From the NCBI GenBank assembly GCA_041584475.1, contig JBFHDX010000112.1, positions 1 through 12,240 on the forward strand: a stretch of DNA of 12,240 nucleotides, written 5' to 3'. Of the stretch, positions 6,418 through 12,240 are shown in pieces (the stretch's first letter is position 1; each line of letters begins with the position of its first letter). Source of the DNA: JBFHDX01 sp041584475 (GTDB lineage: Bacteria; Pseudomonadota; Alphaproteobacteria; UBA8366; JADFVY01). The translations under genes and the position numbers were made by a program. Under the pieces are notes generated by a model, which was given only the letters and a program-made list of their open reading frames with translations, was not told where the DNA came from and ran no database searches.

Positions 6418-7053
6418 ATGCCCATTGACGCGCCCACGCTTCTCGCCTTCGCCGCCGCCTCGCTCGCGGTCTATCTCGCGCCCGGGGCGGACATGGCCTA
6501 CATCGCGTCCGCCAGCGTGCCGCACGGCCTGCGCGCCGGCGCGGTCGCGGCCACGGGCACGGTGCTCGGCGTGTTCGTGCAGGCGCTGGCCGCCGCCTCG
6601 GGCGCGACCGCGATCTTCCTCGTCTCGCCCGTCGCCTTCGAGCTCGTGCGCTGGGCCGGCGTCGCCTATCTGTGCTGGCTCGGCATCCGGCTGCTGCGCG
6701 CGGCCGCCCCCGAAATCGCCGCCGACAGGGCACCGCGCTGGCGCGCCGGACCGACGCTGCTCAAGGGGTTCGCGATCAACCTCCTGAACCCGAAGATCTC
6801 GCTGTTCTTCCTCGCCTTCCTGCCGCAGTTCGCGGACCCGTCGCGCGGCGGCATGTTCGCGCAGTTGCTGACGTTCGGGCTGCTGTTCGGCGCCGGCGCG
6901 ATCGTCTGGTGTTACTTCCAGGCCTGGGCCTTCGCGCGGCTCGGCGGCTGGCTCGCCCGCCGCCCGGCGACGCTGGTCTGGCAGAACCGCGTCTCCGGCG
7001 GCGCGATGCTGCTCTTCGCCGGACTGCTCGCGGTCGCCGGCGCGCGGCGCTGA
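6418..7053 (+). CDS. LysE/RhtB-family amino acid exporter
   Basis: This 211-residue hydrophobic protein has five to six membrane segments, at about 6-28, 40-61, 64-93, 115-138 (partly re-entrant), 146-168 and 192-208. It shows the LysE superfamily hallmarks: the N-terminal APGADMAY (21-28, usually TPGPD) and the central NPKISLFFLAFLPQFAD (124-140). Members export amino acids or related metabolites across the inner membrane, and the substrate cannot be read from the sequence. The start ATG 6418 has only a weak upstream purine stretch (GAAACG), but the family begins here. It ends 11 bases before the P1 peptidase gene, so co-transcription is likely; export of peptidase products would be one reading, but this is speculative. 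Confidence 0.85.
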   Translation: MPIDAPTLLAFAAASLAVYLAPGADMAYIASASVPHGLRAGAVAATGTVLGVFVQALAAASGATAIFLVSPVAFELVRWAGVAYLCWLGIRLLRAAAPEIAADRAPRWRAGPTLLKGFAINLLNPKISLFFLAFLPQFADPSRGGMFAQLLTFGLLFGAGAIVWCYFQAWAFARLGGWLARRPATLVWQNRVSGGAMLLFAGLLAVAGARR

Positions 7054-7064
7054 CGGAGAGGGCC

Positions 7065-8180
7065 ATGGCAAAGCCGCGGGGACGCGACCTCGGGCTCGAC
7101 TTCCCCGGCACACCGGGGCGGCACAACGCGATCACCGACGTGGCCGGCGTGCTGGTCGGCTTTGCGACGATCATCGACGACGATGGCGAGCTCGTGCAGG
7201 GGAGCGGGCCGGTGCGCACCGGAGTCACGGCGATCCTGCCGCGCGGCCTGGAGCGCGAGCCGGCACCGGTCTGGGCCGGCACGTACGACCTCAACGGCAA
7301 CGGCGAGATGACCGGGACCCACTGGATCGCCGATGGCGGCTATTTCGTGGGACCGATCTGCATCACCAACACGCACAGTGTCGGCATCGTCCACCACGCG
7401 GCGATCAGATGGATGCTTCGGACGCACGGCGACGCGCTGACCGGCGGTCACCTTTGGGCCCTGCCGGTGGTGGCCGAGACCTATGACGGATTCCTCAACG
7501 ACATCAATGGCCAGCACGTGACCGAGGCGCACGCGCTGGCGGCCCTGGATGGCGCCGCCGACGGCCCGGTGGCGGAGGGCAACGCGGGCGGTGGCACCGG
7601 CATGATCGCGTACGAGTTCAAGGGTGGCACCGGCACGGCATCGCGCCGCCTTTCCATCGGCGGCGAGGATTTCACGCTGGGCGCGCTGGTGCAGGCGAAC
7701 CACGGCCGGCGCGACTGGCTGACCGTGCTGGGGGTGCCGGTCGGCCGCCACATGCAGGAAGGCAAGCTGCGCGACGGCGGGCCGGAGACCGGCTCCATCA
7801 TCGCCGTCATCGGCTGCGACATCCCGATGCTGCCGCACCAGCTGAACCGCGTCGCCCGTCGCGCGGCGCTCGGCGTCGGTCGCGGCGGTACGCCCGGCGG
7901 CAACAGCTCGGGCGACATCTTCCTCGCATTCACCACGGCCAACCGGATGGCGATACCGCAGGCGGCCGGCGCGCGCCTCGCCGCCGATTTCGTGAACGAC
8001 GAGCACTTCGATCCGATCTACATGGCGGCCATCGAGGTGGTCGAGGAGGCGGTGATCAACGCGATGCTCGCCGCCGAGCCGATGGCCACCGTGCGGCCGC
8101 CGGGCAGGACTTGCCTTGCAATCGACCATGACGAGCTCGTCGCGATCATGCGCCGCTACGGCCGCTGCCGTCCGGCATAA
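7065..8180 (+). CDS. P1-family self-processing aminopeptidase (DmpA/BapA-like)
   Basis: This 371-residue protein matches the family of L-aminopeptidase D-esterase/amidase and beta-aminopeptidases, which cut N-terminal residues from peptides and amides and mature by cutting themselves before a serine nucleophile. Family blocks run in order: RDLGLDFPGTPGRHNAITDVAGVLVG from residue 7, GPVRTGVTAILPRG (48-61), LNGNGEMTGTHWI (76-88), ITNTHSVGIV (100-109), EGNAGGGTGM (171-180), MLPHQLNRVARRAALGVGR (255-273) and GGNSSGDIFLAF (278-289). Asn280-Ser281 is the likely cleavage site, with Ser281 as nucleophile. No signal peptide is evident. GGAGAGG at 7055-7061 is the Shine-Dalgarno; the gene lies 11 bases after lysE. 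The transporter operon starts 183 bases downstream with its own candidate promoter. Substrate unknown. Confidence 0.92.
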   Translation: MAKPRGRDLGLDFPGTPGRHNAITDVAGVLVGFATIIDDDGELVQGSGPVRTGVTAILPRGLEREPAPVWAGTYDLNGNGEMTGTHWIADGGYFVGPICITNTHSVGIVHHAAIRWMLRTHGDALTGGHLWALPVVAETYDGFLNDINGQHVTEAHALAALDGAADGPVAEGNAGGGTGMIAYEFKGGTGTASRRLSIGGEDFTLGALVQANHGRRDWLTVLGVPVGRHMQEGKLRDGGPETGSIIAVIGCDIPMLPHQLNRVARRAALGVGRGGTPGGNSSGDIFLAFTTANRMAIPQAAGARLAADFVNDEHFDPIYMAAIEVVEEAVINAMLAAEPMATVRPPGRTCLAIDHDELVAIMRRYGRCRPA

Positions 8181-8181
8181 C

Positions 8182-8210
8182 GTGACAGCGCAATCAATGC
8201 TCTGTATCCT
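8182..8210 (+). promoter_or_regulatory. Candidate sigma-70-type promoter for tctCBA
   Basis: GTGACA (8182-8187, 5 of 6 to TTGACA) is followed after 17 bases by TATCCT (8205-8210, 4 of 6 to TATAAT). It lies directly after the peptidase stop codon and predicts a leader of about 145 nt before tctC. Confidence 0.4.
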
Positions 8211-8233
8211 GTCCGGCGATTGGCCGTGACAAA

Positions 8234-8264
8234 CCCGGCACGCGGCCGTGACCGCGCAGCCGGG
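8234..8264 (+). repeat. Hairpin in the tctC leader or peptidase 3' region
   Basis: CCCGGC (8234-8239) pairs with GCCGGG (8259-8264) and CGCGG (8241-8245) pairs with CCGCG (8252-8256), making an 11-bp stem with a small internal bulge and a 6-base loop. No T-run follows, so it could be a leader structure or a read-through-limiting stem after the peptidase gene. Confidence 0.35.
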
Positions 8265-8353
8265 GGGCGGCGGGGGAGGCATGGATCGCCGGCGGAGGTT
8301 CCGCCCGCGGCCCCGCATCCTCGCCCGAAGCGGCGTTTCGACCTTTGGACAGT

Positions 8354-8357
8354 GAGG
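8354..8357 (+). promoter_or_regulatory. Ribosome-binding site that decides the tctC start
   Basis: Two in-frame ATGs lie at 8358 and 8364. GAGG at 8354-8357 touches the first and is 6 bases from the second, so the second is the better start. Confidence 0.55.
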
Positions 8358-8363
8358 ATGCAA

Positions 8364-9350
8364 ATGAAACACCTATTCGATGGAACCACCCGCCGGGCCG
8401 TGCTCGGCAGCGCCGCCGGCCTGGCGGCCTTGCTCTCGTTCGGCGCCGGCGCACCGGCGGTCGCGATCGAGGAGATCCACTTCCTGATCCCCGGCGGTGC
8501 CGGCGGCGGCTGGGACGGCACGGCGCGCGGTACCGGCCTGGTGCTGACCCAGGAAGGCCTGATCAAGAACGCGTCTTACGAGAACATGTCGGGCGCCGGC
8601 GGCGGCAAGGCGATCGGCTACCTGATCGAGACCGCCGACCGCCAGCAGGGCACGCTCATGGTCAACTCGACGCCGATCGTCGTGCGCTCGCTGACCAAGG
8701 TGTTCCCCTATTCGTTCCGCGACCTGACGCCGATCGCGCGCATCATCGGCGACTACCAGGCGATCGCCGTGCGGCCCGATTCCGCCATCAAGTCGTGGGG
8801 CGACGTCGTCGCCCGCTTCAAGGAGGACCCGCGCAGCGTCAAGTTCGCCGGCGGCTCGGTACGCGGCGACCTCGACCATCTGGTGCCGGCGATGGCGATG
8901 AAGGCGATGGGACTTGACCCGAAGCAGGTCGCCTACGTGCCCTACGATGCGGGCGGCAAGGCGCTGGCCGGCCTGCTCTCGGGCGAGACCGAGCTGCTGA
9001 CCACCGGCTTCGGCGAGGCGATCGCCCCGCACCGCGACGGCCAGATCCGCATCATCGCCGTCTCGTCCGACCAGCGCATCGACGGCATCCCGACGCTGAA
9101 GGAGCAGGGCGCCGACGTCGAATTCGCCAACTGGCGCGGCTTCTTCGCGGCGCCGGGCATCTCCGCCGAGCAGGCGAAGGCCTATGCCGACCTCCTGAAG
9201 CAGATGCAGGAGACCGCCACCTGGGAGGATCTGAGGGCCAAGAACGGCTGGCAGAACCTGTATCTGCCCGGCGAGCAGTTCGTCGCCTTCCTGAAGCAGC
9301 AGGAAGACGAGATCGGCGGGCTGATGCGTGAGCTCGGCTTCCTGAAGTAG
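8364..9350 (+). CDS. tctC: Tripartite tricarboxylate transporter substrate-binding protein (TctC/Bug family)
   Basis: This 328-residue periplasmic solute-binding protein captures an organic acid and delivers it to TctAB. The N-terminus has a twin-arginine look (TTRRAVLGSAAGL, Arg10-Arg11), a hydrophobic stretch at about 12-29, and a likely cleavage site after APAVA (residue 34). The Bug signature follows: IHFLIPGGAGGGWDGTAR (38-55). Later family features include a central TPIARIIGDYQAIAVRPDS stretch, GDLDHLVPAMA, YVPYDAGGKALAGLLSGE, and IPTLKEQGADVEFANWRGFFAAPG near the end. The length is typical of Bug proteins. It is the first gene of a tctCBA operon, with a candidate promoter at 8182-8210 and a strong hairpin just after the gene. 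Ligands in this family include citrate, dicarboxylates, terephthalate and nicotinate, and the sequence alone does not choose among them. Confidence 0.92.
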   Translation: MKHLFDGTTRRAVLGSAAGLAALLSFGAGAPAVAIEEIHFLIPGGAGGGWDGTARGTGLVLTQEGLIKNASYENMSGAGGGKAIGYLIETADRQQGTLMVNSTPIVVRSLTKVFPYSFRDLTPIARIIGDYQAIAVRPDSAIKSWGDVVARFKEDPRSVKFAGGSVRGDLDHLVPAMAMKAMGLDPKQVAYVPYDAGGKALAGLLSGETELLTTGFGEAIAPHRDGQIRIIAVSSDQRIDGIPTLKEQGADVEFANWRGFFAAPGISAEQAKAYADLLKQMQETATWEDLRAKNGWQNLYLPGEQFVAFLKQQEDEIGGLMRELGFLK

Positions 9351-9369
9351 GAAGCCCCGAAGCACAGCG

Positions 9370-9397
9370 CGGGACGGGCGGTACGCCGTCCGTCCCG
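9370..9397 (+). terminator. Strong UACG-loop hairpin between tctC and tctB
   Basis: 9370-9381 pairs with 9386-9397 in a 12-bp stem (one G-T pair) closed by a TACG tetraloop, starting 20 bases after the tctC stop. There is no T-run. In binding-protein transporter operons such stems often protect the upstream mRNA or stop part of the transcription, so that binding protein exceeds membrane subunits. That role is inferred here. Confidence 0.5.
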
Positions 9398-9433
9398 TTC
9401 GCTGCCCGCCCCGCCACCCCGGAGCACCCGGCC

Positions 9434-9907
9434 ATGACGCTCAACCGCGATGCCGCCGCGGCCCTCGGTTTTCTCGCCTTCTCGATCGCCTATGGCTGGC
9501 AGGCGACCGGCATCGACCTGTTCCCCGGCCAGGAATACGAACCGTTCACGCCGCAGACCTTCCCGCTCGCGCTCGCCGTCGTCGGCGGCGTGCTCGCTTT
9601 CCTGCAGCTCATGAAGTCGCTGCGCGCGCCGCCCGAGGCCGGCGAGTCCTGGCTGCGCTACGACTGGACGCGGGTCGGGCTGCTCGTGTTCACGATGATC
9701 GTCTACGGCGCGACCTTCACCTGGCTCGGCTTCATCGTCGCGACCGTGATCTTCCTCGCGGCCGGCTACCTGATCCTCGGCGAGCGGCGGCCGCTGGTGA
9801 TCGGCGCCGCCTCGCTCGGCGTCGCCATCGGCTTCTGGGCGATCATGACCCAGCTGCTCGGCCTCTACCTCGCGCCCGGCGAGGCGTTCCGCGGCTGGCT
9901 CTGGTAG
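9434..9907 (+). CDS. tctB: Tripartite tricarboxylate transporter small membrane subunit (TctB family)
   Basis: This 157-residue protein has four predicted membrane segments, at about 6-24, 41-60, 79-112 (two closely spaced) and 119-145. It contains the TctB-type pattern of an outward loop after the first helix ending FTPQTFPLALAVV, where a Pro/Phe-rich segment leads into helix 2. Together with TctA it forms the membrane part of the secondary tripartite transporter. The sequence is poorly conserved across the family, so identity rests on size, topology and position between tctC and tctA. ATG 9434 follows CACCCCGGAG (GGAG about 9 bases upstream). tctA starts 10 bases after its stop. Confidence 0.87.
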   Translation: MTLNRDAAAALGFLAFSIAYGWQATGIDLFPGQEYEPFTPQTFPLALAVVGGVLAFLQLMKSLRAPPEAGESWLRYDWTRVGLLVFTMIVYGATFTWLGFIVATVIFLAAGYLILGERRPLVIGAASLGVAIGFWAIMTQLLGLYLAPGEAFRGWLW

Positions 9908-9917
9908 GGCGCGCGCC

Positions 9918-11444
9918 ATGATCGAAGGCATCCTGACCGGTCTCTCGACGGCGTTCACGCCGATGAACATCCTGATGGTGTTCGTCGGCTGCTTCGCCGG
10001 CACCTTCATCGGCATGCTGCCCGGGCTCGGACCGATCTCGGCGATCGCGCTGATGATCCCGATCACCTACGGCTTCGACCCGGCCTCGGGCATGATCCTG
10101 ATGGCGGGCGTCTATTACGGCGCGATCTTCGGCGGCTCGACCTCGTCGATCCTGATCAACGCGCCGGGCGTCGCCGGCACCGTGGCGACCGCGTTCGACG
10201 GCTATCCGATGGCGCAGCAGGGCCACGCCGGCAAGGCGCTGGCGATCGCCGCCGTCGCCTCGTTCTCGGGCGGCACGATCGGCGCCATCCTGCTGCTCGC
10301 CGCGGCGCCGGCGCTGGCGCAGGTCGCGCTCAGCTTCCAGTCGGCGGACTACCTGGCGCTCATGGTGCTCGGCCTGACTGCGGTCTCGGCCTTCACCGCG
10401 CCGGGGCAGGTCCTCAAGGCGCTGATCGCCACCGTGCTCGGGCTGATGATCTCGACGATCGGCACCGACCCCTCGGCCGGCGTGCAGCGCTTCACCTTCG
10501 GCAGCCTCGACCTCGTCGACGGCATCAGCTTCCTGCTGCTGGCGATGGCGACGTTCGCGTTGTCCGAGGCGCTGATGGCGATCCTCAAGCGCGACGAGAC
10601 GTCCGCGGCGGCGCAGCGCGCGACCGCCGGCGAGCTCGGCTCGATGCGGATCAGCCGCGAGGAGGTGCGCGAGATGGTGCCGGTGATCGGCCGCACCTCG
10701 ATCCTCGGCTTCTTCGTCGGCGTGCTGCCGGGGGCCGGCGCGACGATCGCCTCGTTCCTCGCCTACGGCGCCGAGCGCACCTTCGCCTCGGCGAAGGACA
10801 AGCTCAAGTTCGGCAAAGGGTCGGTGCGCGGGCTGGCGGCGCCGGAGACCGCGAACAACGCCGCCTGCACCGGCTCGTTCGTGCCGTTGCTGACGCTCGG
10901 TATCCCCGGCTCCGGCACCACCGCGGTCATGCTGGGCGCGCTGATCTCGTACGGCGTGCAGCCGGGACCGCGGCTGTTCCAGAACAATCCCGACGTGTTC
11001 TGGGCGGTGATCATCTCGATGTATCTCGGCAACGTCATCCTGCTGATCCTAAACCTGCCGCTGATCCCCTACATCGCGCGGCTGCTGGCGCTGCCGCGGC
11101 AGATCCTCGTGCCGCTGATCCTGTTCTTCTCGCTGATCGGCGTCTATCTGGTGTCGTTCAACACCTTCGACATCCACATGATGGCCGGCTTCGCGCTGGC
11201 GGCGATCATCCTGCGGCTGCTCGAATTCCCGATGGCGCCGCTGATCCTCGGCTTCATCCTCGGCGACATGATCGAGGACAACCTGCGCCGCGCGCTGACG
11301 ATCTCCGACGGCTCGATCGCCTTTCTCTGGGAGCGGCCGCTGACCGCGATCATCTTCGCGCTGACGATCCTGACGCTGCTGGCGCCGCTGTTCCGCATCC
11401 TGCGCCAGCGACGCAGCGCGATGCTGGCCGGCGAGGGCGGTTGA
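9918..11444 (+). CDS. tctA: Tripartite tricarboxylate transporter large membrane subunit (TctA family)
   Basis: This 508-residue protein is the translocating subunit, with about 11-12 membrane segments. The N-terminal family signature GMLPGLGPISAIAL (32-45) is followed by GVYYGAIFGGSTSSILINAPG (64-84). A second, related signature GVLPGAGATIASFLAYGAE begins near residue 268, and APETANNAACTGSFVPLLTLGIPGSGTTAV follows, consistent with the known internal duplication of this family. Length is normal (about 500). The start is ATG 9918, 10 bases after the tctB stop; the Shine-Dalgarno is weak, so translational coupling is likely. It is driven by the substrate captured by TctC and probably by a proton or sodium gradient (family knowledge). 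A GC-rich inverted repeat follows the stop. Confidence 0.95.
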   Translation: MIEGILTGLSTAFTPMNILMVFVGCFAGTFIGMLPGLGPISAIALMIPITYGFDPASGMILMAGVYYGAIFGGSTSSILINAPGVAGTVATAFDGYPMAQQGHAGKALAIAAVASFSGGTIGAILLLAAAPALAQVALSFQSADYLALMVLGLTAVSAFTAPGQVLKALIATVLGLMISTIGTDPSAGVQRFTFGSLDLVDGISFLLLAMATFALSEALMAILKRDETSAAAQRATAGELGSMRISREEVREMVPVIGRTSILGFFVGVLPGAGATIASFLAYGAERTFASAKDKLKFGKGSVRGLAAPETANNAACTGSFVPLLTLGIPGSGTTAVMLGALISYGVQPGPRLFQNNPDVFWAVIISMYLGNVILLILNLPLIPYIARLLALPRQILVPLILFFSLIGVYLVSFNTFDIHMMAGFALAAIILRLLEFPMAPLILGFILGDMIEDNLRRALTISDGSIAFLWERPLTAIIFALTILTLLAPLFRILRQRRSAMLAGEGG

Positions 11445-11447
11445 ACG

Positions 11448-11464
11448 CCGCGCCGATTGCGCGG
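11448..11464 (+). terminator. Possible weak terminator hairpin after tctA
   Basis: CCGCGC (11448-11453) and GCGCGG (11459-11464) form a 6-bp stem with a 5-base loop, starting 4 bases after the tctA stop. The following bases are G-rich rather than T-rich, so intrinsic termination is doubtful. Confidence 0.3.
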
Positions 11465-11577
11465 GGGATTGCGCTGAGGTTCGCCTGGTCTTCAGATGTT
11501 GCCCATCCCGGATTTACCGGATGCAAAGAGAGGGCCGCTATCGTCAGGCACCCGGTTGGACGAACAATTGTTTGCCA

Positions 11578-11982
11578 ATGGATCCTATTGCCGAGATACG
11601 GCGGCGTTTCCAGAAATATCCGGGCGTCCGGATTGAGGAGGGAGATGGTTGGATACGATACTTCCCGGAATCCGCCGACGGCTTCGTTGTCGAGTTTGCC
11701 CTGGATGACGGCGAGTTCGTTGTTTCCTTCGAGGGCTGGCACGAACGTTTCAGCGATGTGGATGAAGCCCTTAATTGCTTTGCCTTCGGCCTTTCCGACG
11801 AGTGTCGGCTCAAGGTCATCTCGCGGGGCGGCAAGTCCTGTAAGTGGATCGTCGAAAATTCCGAGGACGGCAGATGGATCGCCGACAGCGAGACGGGCTT
11901 GCTGATCTTTCGGTTCTGGCGGTCGCCGCGCGTGGATTATCGGCAGAATGATCTGATTAGGTCTGCGGTCGCCGAACCGTGA
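11578..11982 (+). CDS. Hypothetical protein, low-GC island gene
   Basis: This 134-residue protein begins MDPIAEIRRRFQKYPGV. An upstream in-frame ATG at 11521 would add 19 poorly structured residues; neither start has a clear Shine-Dalgarno, and the internal Met precedes the first structured-looking segment, so I prefer it. The protein reads as alternating beta strands: GWIRYFPES (24-32), FVVEFALDDGEFVVSFEGWHERF (36-58), then helix VDEALNCFAFGLSD (61-74), then RLKVISRGGKSCKWIVE (77-93) and TGLLIFRFWRSPRVDYRQ (106-123). No signal peptide, membrane segment or catalytic motif is seen. Similar small proteins with the FEGWHE-F / LSD-CRL / RGGKxxKW pattern seem familiar from uncharacterised bacterial proteins, but I cannot name a family. 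GC is about 57% at 11581-11640, clearly below the roughly 73% of tctA, with less biased third positions, suggesting recent acquisition. Confidence 0.7.
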   Translation: MDPIAEIRRRFQKYPGVRIEEGDGWIRYFPESADGFVVEFALDDGEFVVSFEGWHERFSDVDEALNCFAFGLSDECRLKVISRGGKSCKWIVENSEDGRWIADSETGLLIFRFWRSPRVDYRQNDLIRSAVAEP

Positions 11983-12004
11983 ATGCAAGCGGGCGTGAGG
12001 CGCG

Positions 12005-12240
12005 ATGATCCGGGAACGCCGGGACGGCACGGCGGTCGTGTTCGAGAAGAGGCCCGGCGTCGTCGCCGCCCTCATCGCGCTGTGCGCGCTGATCATGTTC
12101 TGGCTCGGCGTATCCGGCTGGCTCGGCGATGGCGACCCGGACCGGCCGGCCTGGATCGCATTCGCCATCGGCGCGGTGCTGGCGGGCGTGCTCGTCGCCT
12201 TCTTCGGGGTCGAGCGCTGGGTCTTCGACGGCGAGACGCG
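12005..12240 (+). CDS. Small membrane protein, partial (3' end outside window)
   Basis: The reading frame from ATG 12005 stays open to the window edge, giving 78 complete residues. Two hydrophobic segments, about 18-40 and 49-68, flank a charged loop GDGDPDRP (41-48), followed by GVERWVFDGET, the kind of strand-forming segment seen after a two-helix hairpin in small bacterial membrane proteins of unknown function. GTGAGG at 11995-12000 is a reasonable Shine-Dalgarno, 4 bases upstream. Base composition returns to the GC-rich style of the rest of the window, so the low-GC island ends at about 11990. No family can be named from this fragment. Confidence 0.6.
   Translation, partial: MIRERRDGTAVVFEKRPGVVAALIALCALIMFWLGVSGWLGDGDPDRPAWIAFAIGAVLAGVLVAFFGVERWVFDGET

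Noticed and set aside
3757..7113. 1118-codon open frame on the minus strand, and other long frames opposite the aco and tct genes
   Set aside because: Long shadow frames are expected in DNA this GC-rich. The translations are Arg/Ala/Gly-rich with no domain pattern and overlap clear genes in other frames or on the other strand.
8192..8200. AATCAATGC shared by the aco and tct promoter regions (also 1113-1121)
   Set aside because: A single shared 9-mer is expected many times by chance in 12 kb, and its position relative to the two -10 boxes differs.
8220..8363. Extension of tctC to an upstream start near 8220
   Set aside because: It would bury the signal peptide behind 48 Arg/Pro-rich residues and overlap the candidate leader; the GAGG at 8354-8357 supports 8364.
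11441..11905. Alternative plus-strand frame of 154 codons overlapping the low-GC gene
   Set aside because: It starts at a TTG inside the tctA stop region and is Ser/Arg-rich without structure; the 11578-11982 frame shows a coherent strand-helix pattern.
1..12240. CRISPR arrays, tRNA genes, insertion sequences, attachment sites
   Set aside because: No regularly spaced repeats, cloverleaf-like segments, transposase frames or terminal inverted repeats were found by reading both strands.

Overview
The window is very GC-rich (about 70%, with strong G/C bias at third codon positions). Its gene content fits a free-living proteobacterium, most likely an alphaproteobacterium: a TctC/Bug-type tripartite tricarboxylate transporter, AcoA/AcoB/AcoC-type acetoin dehydrogenase subunits and a single-copy RimO. 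The class assignment is inference, because no rRNA or other phylogenetic marker was compared. No mobile element, CRISPR array, tRNA or rRNA was recognised.

Layout. (1) 1-926, minus strand: the start of an exported protein that joins an N-terminal SPOR domain to a TolB-like (PD40) beta-propeller; it runs off the left edge. (2) 927-1309: a 383-bp divergent intergenic region with a good sigma-70-type promoter and a structured leader of about 190 nt. (3) 1310-4516, plus strand: acoA-acoB-acoC, encoding E1 alpha, E1 beta and a lipoyl-domain/alpha-beta-hydrolase E2 of an acetoin dehydrogenase-type 2-oxo acid dehydrogenase complex; no E3 (dihydrolipoamide dehydrogenase) and no regulator are in the window. 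(4) 4632-5972, minus strand: rimO, convergent with acoC, with a long inverted repeat between them. (5) 6091-7053, plus strand: a small protein with three CxxC pairs and a LysE/RhtB-type exporter. (6) 7065-8180: a P1-family (DmpA/BapA-like) self-processing aminopeptidase. (7) 8364-11444: a complete tripartite tricarboxylate transporter in the order tctC-tctB-tctA, with its own candidate promoter and a hairpin after the binding-protein gene. (8) 11445-11982: an island of lower GC with a small hypothetical gene. (9) 12005-12240: the start of a small membrane protein cut by the right edge.

How the genes may work together. The aco genes would cleave acetoin (or a related alpha-keto/hydroxy substrate) oxidatively to acetyl-CoA and acetaldehyde, with E3 supplied from elsewhere. 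The TctCBA transporter imports an unidentified organic acid, and the peptidase just upstream may act on an amide or peptide, so the two could serve one scavenging route; this rests only on adjacency. Most genes are recognisable families. The least explained items are the SPOR/propeller fusion, the small CxxC protein with an L7/L12-like middle, the structured leaders, and the low-GC hypothetical gene.
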